A stretch of 64,000 bases of DNA from contig JAEWVR010000020.1 of NCBI GenBank assembly GCA_023459055.1, positions 1-64,000 of the forward strand, written 5' to 3'. Within the stretch, counting starts at the first letter, position 1; each line of letters starts with the position of its first letter. The stretch comes from Fibrobacterota bacterium. Lineage in GTDB: Bacteria; Fibrobacterota; Chitinivibrionia; Chitinivibrionales; Chitinispirillaceae. Below are positions 1-8,768 of the stretch, piece after piece. The notes under the pieces are model-generated. The model did no database searches. It was not told where the DNA came from and was given only the letters and a program-made list of their open reading frames with translations. Position numbers and translations under genes: made by a program.

Positions 1-36
1 GATAGTTCATTCTTACGTCACATAGCGAAACCATAA

Positions 37-117
37 CACTGAGGAACCGTATGCCTTAATTGGGCTCGTACGGATCTGTGGGGGCTTTGGGTGAGAAATC
101 ACCCATTTCTACCCGGA
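37..117 (+). mobile_element. Probable 3' end of a group II intron (domains V and VI)
   Basis: The segment has the look of the RNA tail of a bacterial group II intron. A domain V-like hairpin at about 41-76 has lower-stem strands GAACCGTA and TACGGATC and the typical CGTACGG on its 3' side. It is followed by CTGTGGGGG and a domain VI-like stem, TGGGTGA/TCACCCA (88-94 and 99-105) closed by a GAAA loop, then CTACCCG as at many intron 3' ends. The domain V triad region reads AAC rather than the common AGC or CGC, so the copy may be decayed. The reverse-transcriptase gene would lie before the window. Recognition is by motif memory only. Confidence 0.55.
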
Positions 118-139
118 CATGTTGCAGCTGTGCCGGTTG

Positions 140-235
140 CTCGCCCCCTAAATCCCCCGCAGGGGGACTTTGAGAGCTGAATAGCTTGTTTGGCCTATTT
201 CTTCAAGTCCCCCTGCGGGGAATTTAGGGGGCGAG
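140..235. repeat. Long GC-rich inverted repeat (MITE-like)
   Basis: Two 31-base arms, 140-170 and 205-235, are reverse complements with one mismatch (30 of 31). They are separated by a 34-base AT-rich spacer. Each arm itself contains a short palindrome (CCCCCGCAGGGGG). The composition is far more GC-rich than its surroundings. This resembles small non-autonomous palindromic repeats scattered in many genomes. From 236 to 456 I see no further gene, only the presumed upstream region of the kinase. Confidence 0.75.
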
Positions 236-456
236 TCTTATGTGTCAATCTTAAATTAACGATATTAGGGGCGGGGAGTGAGGCTCTCTCCGGGGGGATT
301 TTCGAGCTGCCGTTATGCAGTATCATAACAACATATTAACCTCGATAGCATCACAATACTCTTTTTTTCAAAGTACATTTAATATACCATATATCTGATG
401 GAACCCTGTCTGGTCATTTTTTTGCGGTTAGAGGCAATCTACCGAGAGGTGCTTTT

Positions 457-2337
457 TTGAATCAGGTTTTTAACACTCCACCCCTTACCGATATTCCCGA
501 TGGAACTCAACCGGTTCCGCTTGGTTCCGGTGTTGTTACCCGTATTTTGGGGCATGGGGGAATGGCCAATGTATACGAGATATGGAATGGACAGCTTGAG
601 GTTTTTAAAGCGGTAAAACTGATGCACCCGTCAGCCGGGAAGGATAGTCTTGAGCGGTTTCATACAGAAATCAAAATTTGTGCAAAACTGAATCACCCTA
701 ATATTGTCGAGATTCATAGCGTTGGCGTGTGGCATCATCTGCCATACATCGAAATGGAACGTCTAAACGGTGTAACTCTTGACATGCTGATACAGGAGCG
801 CGGCCCGCTGCCGCCATCAGTCGTTGTAGCTGCAGGAATATGCATATGCCGGGGATTAACATTCGCACATAATCATGAATATCAGTTGTACGGTGTCAAT
901 TATCATGGCGTGATTCATCGTGATTTAAAACCATGCAATATCATGTTCTGTAATGATGGTGCGGTGAAGATCATGGATTTCGGCATTGCCCGACCGCTTG
1001 ATGCATCATTTCATACCATTGACGGCAATGTGCTTGGTACGCTTCAGTATCTGTCACCGGAACAGATGAATTCCGGAAAACTTGATGTACGCACGGATAT
1101 TTATTCTCTGGGCGTAACACTTTATGAAGCGTTATGCGGCCATCTTGCATTTCCGGAAACCAACGTAACGGCGCTTCTCGCTCAGAAATCAAAAAATCAG
1201 TACCGGTCTCTGAAAGAGTATCATCTTGATGCACCGTCGCAACTTGTAAAGATAATTCATAAGTCAATGTCTCTTGATCCTGCACACAGAATCGCTGATG
1301 CATCTGAGTTTAGTGATGCACTTACGGCAATAGGGCAAAAGCTTGGCGTCAGTGATCCTCAGCATCATATTTTTAAGTACATGCATTCCGGTACACGGCG
1401 GCGTCCTGTTGCGTTTCACAAGCGAACTCCCTATATGCTGATAACCGCGATTGCCGTTGTTCTGGCTGTACTGGCATTTACAACTGCAGTGCTTAAAAAA
1501 AAGTCTGCTACACCTTCGGTATCAGATACAATTACTGCAGATACTGTGAAGACGGCTATTACCGCTGTGGTACCGGATATCTCAAACAAGGATACTGGTG
1601 TCGGCTCTGGAGTAATGAAACCTGATAAAGCAGCTGCAGATACTACGCCAAAGGCAATTGTTACAAAAAAGGAACCTGTAAAACCTTTGAAAAAGCCGGC
1701 TCAGGTTGTACTTAAAGCTCCTGCTCCAAAGGAACCGGTCCAGAGTAACCCTCCGATGACAGCGGTACCTGCAAAAAAACTATCGCAGCTTGAGCAGTTG
1801 CAGATGGAGCTTGGAATTCCAGATAAGTCAAGTGTTCCTGCAGCGTTTTTTACAGCAGGGCGATACAGAGAGCTCGTATCTGTCTATAATGATCTTCCTT
1901 CAGAGGTTACAACAAATAAGAAGAATGCCGTGTTCATTTTGCGTTCCTATCTTAAACTTAAAAATCCGGAAGCAACCGGAAAATTTCTATCAGATCACTT
2001 TGTCAATGATGCCGAATTTCATCTTGCGCGGGCAAATCAGGCACTTTCACGGGGTGATATTGAACAGGCATTGTCGTCTGTTAATGCTGCTGTAAGTGCT
2101 CCGAAAGAACTGCTCACCTATGATGATCTCAATCGCGAAGCCAGTTACGTAAGAGCATTGTGTGCAAGCAGGGTGTTTGACAATATGCCTGGTGAGGATA
2201 CATATAAGGATGCTCTGGATAAATGGCGTGATGTAAGGGCGGCATTATCCGGCAATACATCACATGAATACATAAAAGTTGAACGTGAGGAACGTATTCG
2301 AATGGGAAAAGTGTATGCATCTGTAAAGGATCAATAA
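457..2337 (+). CDS. Membrane-anchored Ser/Thr protein kinase
   Basis: A Hanks-type kinase. The N-terminal domain (about residues 28-290) carries the glycine loop GHGGMANVY, the ATP-binding lysine K54 (KAVKLM), the catalytic loop HRDLKPCN (D156) and DFG (D174), then GTLQYLSPEQ. A single membrane helix follows at about 325-347. The remaining ~270 residues, presumably outside the cytoplasm, start with a Pro/Lys/Ala-rich linker and end in a helical, TPR-like region. The start is TTG, chosen because GAGAGGTG lies just upstream and the kinase fold begins soon after. The stop is directly followed by the ATG of the next gene, so the two are probably co-transcribed with the lipoprotein behind them. 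The substrate is unknown. An all-intact active site argues for a working kinase. Confidence 0.93.
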   Translation: MNQVFNTPPLTDIPDGTQPVPLGSGVVTRILGHGGMANVYEIWNGQLEVFKAVKLMHPSAGKDSLERFHTEIKICAKLNHPNIVEIHSVGVWHHLPYIEMERLNGVTLDMLIQERGPLPPSVVVAAGICICRGLTFAHNHEYQLYGVNYHGVIHRDLKPCNIMFCNDGAVKIMDFGIARPLDASFHTIDGNVLGTLQYLSPEQMNSGKLDVRTDIYSLGVTLYEALCGHLAFPETNVTALLAQKSKNQYRSLKEYHLDAPSQLVKIIHKSMSLDPAHRIADASEFSDALTAIGQKLGVSDPQHHIFKYMHSGTRRRPVAFHKRTPYMLITAIAVVLAVLAFTTAVLKKKSATPSVSDTITADTVKTAITAVVPDISNKDTGVGSGVMKPDKAAADTTPKAIVTKKEPVKPLKKPAQVVLKAPAPKEPVQSNPPMTAVPAKKLSQLEQLQMELGIPDKSSVPAAFFTAGRYRELVSVYNDLPSEVTTNKKNAVFILRSYLKLKNPEATGKFLSDHFVNDAEFHLARANQALSRGDIEQALSSVNAAVSAPKELLTYDDLNREASYVRALCASRVFDNMPGEDTYKDALDKWRDVRAALSGNTSHEYIKVEREERIRMGKVYASVKDQ

Positions 2338-3192
2338 ATGGTTAAAAGAAAAATTGTTGCTATAATGCTTTTATATGTTCTTTCAGCTATTGGACAAAAT
2401 GCAATAGCTGATACGCTGACCGGGCCGCTGCCAAAACTGCTGCGGGATATCGGAAAACCGTATTTTGTTGCTGCTGATATCGAAGTACCGGCTGATCAAA
2501 CGGTCACTATAGAAGCCGGTGTTGTTTTATTATTCAGGGATTTTTCAGGATTGCATGTCCAGGGGAAACTTGTTGCTCTGGGTACTCAGGCAAAACCAGT
2601 TGTTTTCACATCTGAATTCGATACTCTTTACAATAAGGTAGCTGCAAGTATTCCCAACCCGTTTGACTGGAATGGAATATACATACATTCCGGTGGTATT
2701 GGTACATCGCTGGAACACTGTAACGTTTTTTATTCAGTCTATGGGATTAAATCAGATACCAAATTTATCAGAATAAGTTCATCAATACTGCGTGATAACG
2801 GAAAGGGTAACTTCATGCTTGAAGGAACCACTATTGAAACGACCGAGCCGTTTAGTTATGTCCTTGACATGAAAGATGCATCGGTAGATGGTGTTCCTGT
2901 TGACATATTGAGAGATCCTCTGGCGAAGAAACGAAGTGTGTTCAGGTATACCGGGCTGGCAGTTCTTGTGGCGGGTGTCGCATGTACGGGTTATTTCTCA
3001 TGGCAGGCGTATGAAGCAGAGCAGGACTTTGAACCTTTACGGAATAATAATGACTTAAATTTACGCATTAACAGCAATAGTGACTGGAAGAAGGCGCGTG
3101 ACAAACGAAATGAAAATATTGTGTATTCTGCATGTTCATGTGCCGGTTTATTGCTCGGCTTGACTGGTTTTGTCTGGTCCTTTACCTTTTAA
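2338..3192 (+). CDS. Secreted or membrane beta-helix protein
   Basis: A 284-residue protein starting at the base after the kinase stop. Residues 1-24 form a signal peptide or membrane helix. Residues ~40-190 read like a right-handed parallel beta-helix of the type found in surface proteins (IEAGVVLLFRDFSGLHVQGK, then TSLEHCNVFYSVYGI and similar rungs). Two hydrophobic segments near the C-terminus (about 205-225 and 262-283) suggest membrane attachment. No catalytic motif was recognised, so an enzyme activity cannot be claimed. The direct junction with the kinase and the downstream lipoprotein suggests an envelope function linked to kinase sensing. Confidence 0.7.
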   Translation: MVKRKIVAIMLLYVLSAIGQNAIADTLTGPLPKLLRDIGKPYFVAADIEVPADQTVTIEAGVVLLFRDFSGLHVQGKLVALGTQAKPVVFTSEFDTLYNKVAASIPNPFDWNGIYIHSGGIGTSLEHCNVFYSVYGIKSDTKFIRISSSILRDNGKGNFMLEGTTIETTEPFSYVLDMKDASVDGVPVDILRDPLAKKRSVFRYTGLAVLVAGVACTGYFSWQAYEAEQDFEPLRNNNDLNLRINSNSDWKKARDKRNENIVYSACSCAGLLLGLTGFVWSFTF

Positions 3193-3201
3193 GGAGATAG
3201 T

Positions 3202-6117
3202 ATGAGAAAATTTCCTGTTATTGCAGGGATTCTAATAATGTTACTTGTTTCATGTGTCAACGATTACAATCCATTTGAAAACAAGGATAATATTGATGTA
3301 AAAATTGAACAGTCGAAATCGTCGATCAGATTAAATGATACATGTTCCATTTTTTCAACAGAATCGCTTTCCGTCTATGTAACTGTATGGGAACAGATCG
3401 ATTCGTTTATTGTTTCGACAGACAGTAATCGTTTATGGTTGTCCGGATCAAAAAAAATTATCCGGCCTGGTGCTCAGGATTATACCTTTTATTTTTCATG
3501 GAATGATACCGGCAGTCATCCTGTTGATATCAGAGTCTTTCGTACCGACGGGAAATCATATTCCAAACGTGTCAATGTAATGGTCAGTTCTCCACTGTAT
3601 CAGGATAGTATTGTTTGTGAAGCAGGTTCGGTGTGTACTCTCTATACTCCCGGTATTTTTGACGCAGGATTATCCTATCACTGGTATTTTGGTGATTTCT
3701 ATGGGCAACGTGTTGAACGGGAATACTCAAAACCGGGACCACGACCAGTTGAGATACTGATCGGTCAGCAAAATGGCAGAGGCTCTCTCTGGATCGAGGA
3801 TACCAGCGGCAAACGTTCGCCAACAGTGGGCTTTTCGTATAAATTTACTGATAATAAGCCGCCCGAAATACTTGTAAATGCTGCTCAGGCTAAAGGTGAT
3901 ACAGTGATAACCGGTGATTCGGTTTTTCTTCTGAATTACTATATTCGCGATAATGGTGGTATCAAAACGGTAAGTATCAATGATAGTCTTGATTATAAGA
4001 GAGAGGTAACGGTCAATGGTGAGCTTATAACCAGGGTGTTGACAAACATGCACACTGCAACCCGTAATAATCCTCATGTTGATACTGTAATTGCCATTGA
4101 TGCCGCCGGACTGAAAAGTACCAGAATAGTATACACCGTATTTAGTGATAATGGTCCACGTACAAATGCGGTAGTATTACAGATTGTAAGTCCTGCCGTG
4201 GAAACATGGAGGACTATTGATTCGTCAATCTCGATTATTTACAAATTATTCAATTATTCCGCCGACACGGTGTACGTTAAAGCTGCGCGGGGAGTGATAA
4301 GTAAAGCTTCTGATACAGTAATGCCCGGTGCAGATACGACACTGTTCTGGGAATGTCCGTTGAATGGCGGAGCCAATACAATCAGGGTAAACGCATATCG
4401 TCTTGATACGATTGCATCAAAATATATCGTTATTGAGAGAGCATCTGATCTGGTTGACACTATTCATCCGCAGATATCTCACGTACTTGTCAATGGAAAG
4501 GATGGGATACGCCATAGTACGTTATCTGATAAAGTAGAATTGTCCTTTCTGGCGTTTGATAATTCAGGTACATTGAAGGCTGTAACAATCAATGGTAAAA
4601 ATGCATCACCGGTTACAGGAAAAATGTTCCAGTATTTTGACACACTGCAGGTTGCACATCAGGGAAGTGCGTTTATAATCAGAGCGATTGACAATGTTGG
4701 ATTGTCAGTTGAAGACACCGTATATGTGCGTAGTAATACCGCTCCCGTTTTTACAAAAGAAATGATATCGGGGAGGTTTATTATTGGAGAAACGCGAAAC
4801 GACACTATTGCATTTATGGACAGTGATGGTGATTCAGTGACCGTATCGTTTACTATTGTACCTCAGAATCAGGCAGTAGCATCCTGTTTTTCCTTAAAAA
4901 AGAGTAGCAGAAATAATGCGATTCTTTCATGGATCGGGACTGGAAATCCGGTAGTAGGGCAGTATGTAATGCGTATTACATTATGGGACGGTTTCCAACC
5001 GGTTACTACCGAGAGAACTTTTCATGTTACAATGCCGGGAACTGTAGCCATATCAGCATTTAAGAGTGTTCGGACCGTTCCATCATCAACAGATACTCTT
5101 TCTGATGGAACTATTGATTTAAGGAATGCCACGCAATCGACCCGAATAGGTATTACTATTGTTCCGAATCTTAAGCCGCTAACAAAAGGGGATTCAATCA
5201 TTATCGCGAATGCAGGATCGGTGCTTTACTACAATGAACTTGGTAATCTCGCTATTACACTGGGAAAAGGACGCGGGAGAGTGTTTGATACGGTAAATGT
5301 ACTTGTTCGTGGTGTTGACGGGAGTGTTGATACTGCTGACAGGATTCCTGTCTTGTATCCTCCACGGGAGCCTATTCTGGTACCAGGTATATCGTATTGG
5401 TTCGCTCTTGACAAGGGTGTATCAGGTTATGACTATACGGTCAGGGCAGAAAATATAATTGACTGGTGGTATAACAGAGTTGATCAGAAAAAACAATTGT
5501 ATTCATACAGTTCCGGTCGTGAGCCTATAGTCAGTAGTATGAAAACACCAGCGGGAAAACCATCGCTTGATTTTGGCTCACGGACAACAGTGCTCATTAA
5601 TTACCCGGATCAAACGCTGGATATGGGTGGTAACTGGCCAAGGTCTGGCTTTACAGCCTTTTTTGTTGCGAAACGAAAACCGGTTATTCCTGATAACGGT
5701 ATAGTATTGTCATCATCAGACTATGATAATGTCTACTTTGCAATTGGATTAAGTAAATCAGGTAAGCTGGCGGCATTTAATTATCCTGCAGATAGTTCTG
5801 CCGGTACTATTGCAGAAAGTAATGTGGTTCTTGATACATCATGGAATATCATTGCGTACCGGTCTTCCGGCAGAGTCTCGCAGAACGATTCATGTACAAT
5901 TCAAATGGGGACAAAGTTATCGTTTTCAGACAGTATAGGAATTGCATCAACAGGAGTATCCGGAAATCTTATGGTAGGAAGTGCAAATAAACACATCGGT
6001 AGATTTTCATGGCCAGGACAGATTGCCGAGGTTGTTTTTTACCAGCGAATGTTGACTGATGGTGAATGCCAGGAGGTGATTCTTTATCTTGCCGGTAAAC
6101 ATGGAGTATACAGATAA
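3202..6117 (+). CDS. Giant multidomain lipoprotein
   Basis: A 971-residue predicted lipoprotein: MRKFPVIAGILIMLLVSC gives a clear lipobox with Cys18. AAGGAG is placed 6-7 bases before the ATG. The body is rich in Asp, Thr, Ser and Val and appears to be a string of Ig/PKD/cadherin-like beta domains (for example segments with SLSYHWYFGD and AFMDSDGDSVTVSF). The last ~220 residues (from about 745) resemble a LamG/concanavalin-type jelly roll (WPRSGFTAFFVAKRK ... IAEVVFYQRMLTDGE). Such proteins sit on the cell surface and bind carbohydrates or other surfaces; this is inference. It is the last gene of the kinase operon and is followed by a terminator-like hairpin. Confidence 0.8.
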   Translation: MRKFPVIAGILIMLLVSCVNDYNPFENKDNIDVKIEQSKSSIRLNDTCSIFSTESLSVYVTVWEQIDSFIVSTDSNRLWLSGSKKIIRPGAQDYTFYFSWNDTGSHPVDIRVFRTDGKSYSKRVNVMVSSPLYQDSIVCEAGSVCTLYTPGIFDAGLSYHWYFGDFYGQRVEREYSKPGPRPVEILIGQQNGRGSLWIEDTSGKRSPTVGFSYKFTDNKPPEILVNAAQAKGDTVITGDSVFLLNYYIRDNGGIKTVSINDSLDYKREVTVNGELITRVLTNMHTATRNNPHVDTVIAIDAAGLKSTRIVYTVFSDNGPRTNAVVLQIVSPAVETWRTIDSSISIIYKLFNYSADTVYVKAARGVISKASDTVMPGADTTLFWECPLNGGANTIRVNAYRLDTIASKYIVIERASDLVDTIHPQISHVLVNGKDGIRHSTLSDKVELSFLAFDNSGTLKAVTINGKNASPVTGKMFQYFDTLQVAHQGSAFIIRAIDNVGLSVEDTVYVRSNTAPVFTKEMISGRFIIGETRNDTIAFMDSDGDSVTVSFTIVPQNQAVASCFSLKKSSRNNAILSWIGTGNPVVGQYVMRITLWDGFQPVTTERTFHVTMPGTVAISAFKSVRTVPSSTDTLSDGTIDLRNATQSTRIGITIVPNLKPLTKGDSIIIANAGSVLYYNELGNLAITLGKGRGRVFDTVNVLVRGVDGSVDTADRIPVLYPPREPILVPGISYWFALDKGVSGYDYTVRAENIIDWWYNRVDQKKQLYSYSSGREPIVSSMKTPAGKPSLDFGSRTTVLINYPDQTLDMGGNWPRSGFTAFFVAKRKPVIPDNGIVLSSSDYDNVYFAIGLSKSGKLAAFNYPADSSAGTIAESNVVLDTSWNIIAYRSSGRVSQNDSCTIQMGTKLSFSDSIGIASTGVSGNLMVGSANKHIGRFSWPGQIAEVVFYQRMLTDGECQEVILYLAGKHGVYR

Positions 6118-6229
6118 AAAAATACAAAAAGGTATTGCTTTTGATTTGGTATATGTTGTATCTTACTGATACCTACATAATAATCCTCATTGCAAGGTCC
6201 TCTTGCAGACAATTTGGGTGAAGCGGAAG

Positions 6230-6262
6230 GCGTCAGGTAGTAATACCTGGCGCTTATTTTAT
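6230..6262 (+). terminator. Intrinsic terminator between convergent genes
   Basis: A 10-bp stem (6230-6239 with 6244-6253, one G-T pair) with a GTAA loop is followed by TTATTTTAT. It lies between the lipoprotein (+) and the aldehyde dehydrogenase (-). A smaller perfect 6-bp hairpin (TGCAAG/CTTGCA) is at 6191-6207. Confidence 0.65.
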
Positions 6263-6263
6263 A

Positions 6264-7886
6264 TCAGAATAAAAAGTCGGTTGACAAGAATGCAGAACGG
6301 CGTTCCCGTGTGATATCTGAAATGAGCGCTTTATTTGTGTCATTCAATTTTGCTGCAACAAGTGTGCGAATTGAAAAAACCTTTAACGCATCCGAAACAC
6401 TGAGAGTTCCCTCGGCACTGTCCTTTCTACCGGTAAACGGAAAAACATCAGGACCGCGCTGGCATTGTGAATTAATGTTTACTCGTGATACCTGGTTAAC
6501 CATTTTATCGATAAGGGCAGCCATCACCTCCGGATTTTTACCAAAAAGGCTGACCTGTTGACCATATGACGATTCAAATACATATTGAATCGGTTCTTCG
6601 ATATTGTCAAATGGGACAATCGGAACAACCGGGCCAAACTGCTCTTCAGTGTAGACACGCATGTCTTTGTTTACCGGGTAAAGGACTGCCGGCATATAGA
6701 GTGATTCAAGGTACGTGCCACCCGATTTGTTACAAATACGGGCACCTTTTACCCGTGCGTCCTGGACTATTTCGTTAAGATAGTGTACTTTGTTTTCTTC
6801 CGGGATCGGTGTAATAGAAACACCGCTGTCCCAGGGCATACCGCATTTAAGATTGCTCACACCGGTACACAATTTGTTGATAAATTCATCAACGATACTC
6901 TTGTGAACAAAGAGAATTTTCAGCGCGGTACAGCGCTGGCCGTTAAATGAAAGCGAGCCGGTTATACACTCTTTTACTGTATTGTCAATATCTGCATCCT
7001 CAAGGATAATACCGGCATTTTTTGCATCAAGACCAAGAACACATTTCAGACGGTGGGGAAGGGGATGCTGCTTCTTTAAGGTACCGGCAACCCTGCTTGA
7101 TCCGATAAATGCAAGTACGTTTACTTTACCTGATGCCATAATCGACGGAATAATTTTCGAGCCGCTCCCGTACACTGTGTTGACAACACCTGCAGGGAAG
7201 CTATCTCTGAATGCCTCTAAAAGTGGTTGATGCAATAAAACGCCGTGTTTGGGTGGCTTGAAAATAACAGTATTACCCATGATTAGAGCCGGAATCAGTG
7301 TTGTATATGTTTCATTTAGTGGATAATTATAAGGTCCCATACAAAGTACAACACCAAGCGGGGCACGTCTGATCTGAGCTGCGATTCCCTGTTGTATCTC
7401 AAAACGTGATGACGTCCTGTCAAGTGATTTCAGTGCTTCTATTGTGTCAACAATATATTCTACTGTTCTGTCAAATTCCTTTTCTGAATCCGGAAGGTTT
7501 TTTCCAATCTCCCACATCAGTAATTTTACAACATCACTTCTCTTTTCTTTCATGCGGCTTACAAACTGCTCAACATGTGCAATGCGTTTTTCAACACTCA
7601 TTGTCGGCCATATGCCGCAACCGTTACTGTATGCCTTGACTGCTGCGTCAAGAGCAAACAGTGCTTCTTTTTCTGTAAGAAATGGATAGCTGCCTATATG
7701 TTCTGGAATTAGTTTACCATTGTCAGAAATGCATACCGGTGAGATTACTTCCTGTACCGGACCATTCCACTCATGGAGGATACCATCAATAAGGTAGGTT
7801 TTCTGGTTGATTGCCTGAGATAGGGTAAATTGTGGACTGATCTGTTCACGTGTCGGGAATTGTAAACTGTTGTCAGGTGTTGTCAT
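6264..7886 (-). CDS. GapN-like NADP-dependent aldehyde dehydrogenase
   Basis: A 540-residue aldehyde dehydrogenase superfamily enzyme. It shows the Rossmann region with GPYNYPLNET, the TVIFKPPKHG segment, and the catalytic cysteine in SFNGQRCTALK. The closest remembered relatives are non-phosphorylating glyceraldehyde-3-phosphate dehydrogenases, which oxidise GAP to 3-phosphoglycerate with NADP. Substrate is therefore a guess. The usual ELGGK motif reads GLDAK, so the general-base glutamate position appears to be Gly. AAGGGAGAA sits 6-7 bases before the ATG. The gene is monocistronic between a convergent terminator and the pentapeptide gene. Confidence 0.8.
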   Translation of the reverse strand: MTTPDNSLQFPTREQISPQFTLSQAINQKTYLIDGILHEWNGPVQEVISPVCISDNGKLIPEHIGSYPFLTEKEALFALDAAVKAYSNGCGIWPTMSVEKRIAHVEQFVSRMKEKRSDVVKLLMWEIGKNLPDSEKEFDRTVEYIVDTIEALKSLDRTSSRFEIQQGIAAQIRRAPLGVVLCMGPYNYPLNETYTTLIPALIMGNTVIFKPPKHGVLLHQPLLEAFRDSFPAGVVNTVYGSGSKIIPSIMASGKVNVLAFIGSSRVAGTLKKQHPLPHRLKCVLGLDAKNAGIILEDADIDNTVKECITGSLSFNGQRCTALKILFVHKSIVDEFINKLCTGVSNLKCGMPWDSGVSITPIPEENKVHYLNEIVQDARVKGARICNKSGGTYLESLYMPAVLYPVNKDMRVYTEEQFGPVVPIVPFDNIEEPIQYVFESSYGQQVSLFGKNPEVMAALIDKMVNQVSRVNINSQCQRGPDVFPFTGRKDSAEGTLSVSDALKVFSIRTLVAAKLNDTNKALISDITRERRSAFLSTDFLF

Positions 7887-7959
7887 TTGAAATTCTCCCT
7901 TGAGTTATGCATAATATATAATGGTTTTAATGAAAGCGATAATATTTTAATATCCTGTT

Positions 7960-8529
7960 TTACACGACAATAATACCATATTTATAAAGTAAACCCTTGA
8001 TTCCATCCTCTGAAAACCGGGCAGACTTTAGACGGTTCTTCTCAGGGTCAATGCAATAATTAATAGATGTTACAAAATCTGATTTTTCAAGATTGGTATG
8101 GTTAAATAGTGCGCCGCTCATATCGCAATTGTCAAAAAGTGAACCGGATAAATCGCATTCAGTAAAATCAGTTTCGATACACTTGTCGTTTTTAAAAGTT
8201 GTTTTAATTAATGACAATTTAAAAAAAGATGCATGTGTAAGATTACAATTTTCACAACTTATCTCAAACCCTATTGAATTACAGTGTTCAAAGTGAATGC
8301 CAAGAAGTTTACAATCAATAAACCTGATCCCGTTCAGCGTTGTATTTCCAAGCAGTACATTGCTTAAGTTACAAGTGTTGAAGGTGCAGTCAAGAAAAAC
8401 GTAATCGTTTAGTGATACATTCGAAAAATTGCATCCTGAAAAAGTACAGTTGTCATATTCACCTTTACTGAGATGCTCCTGCGTAAAGTCAGTTTTTGAG
8501 AAAACCATTGAATCGAATAATGCGCTCAT
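7960..8529 (-). CDS. Pentapeptide-repeat protein
   Basis: A 189-residue protein with a run of A/C-(D/N)-(L/F)-x-x repeats over about residues 15-155 (CNFSN, CTFNT, CNLSN, CNLTH, CDLSG, CDMSG, TNLEK), predicting a right-handed quadrilateral beta-helix. There is no signal peptide. The family includes DNA-mimic proteins that protect gyrase (Qnr, MfpA), but most members have no known role, and nothing here identifies the target. It is unusually rich in Cys and Asn at repeat positions. It lies alone, divergent from the nuclease gene. Confidence 0.85.
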   Translation of the reverse strand: MSALFDSMVFSKTDFTQEHLSKGEYDNCTFSGCNFSNVSLNDYVFLDCTFNTCNLSNVLLGNTTLNGIRFIDCKLLGIHFEHCNSIGFEISCENCNLTHASFFKLSLIKTTFKNDKCIETDFTECDLSGSLFDNCDMSGALFNHTNLEKSDFVTSINYCIDPEKNRLKSARFSEDGIKGLLYKYGIIVV

Positions 8530-8652
8530 TATTTGTACCTTGAAGTGTGTTGTTATAAAAAACTAACTTATAGCCGATCCTGGCTGCAATAGATAGTTTG
8601 GAATTAATACTTTTATTTTCATGAGATAATAAACTATATTCCTTTTTACTGC

Positions 8653-8682
8653 TTGACCTGTAGGCAATGTATCATGTATTAT
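8653..8682 (+). promoter_or_regulatory. Candidate sigma70-type promoter
   Basis: TTGACC and TATTAT are separated by 18 bases in the 239-base gap between the divergent pentapeptide and nuclease genes. The start of the nuclease lies about 85 bases further on. Pattern match only. Confidence 0.3.
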
Positions 8683-8768
8683 CAGATGGTGTTGTTTTGA
8701 CACATACTGGATATTCGGCCGGGATTCATTGTCAGGCAATTATTTCCAGGTAAATGGAGTGATGTGTT

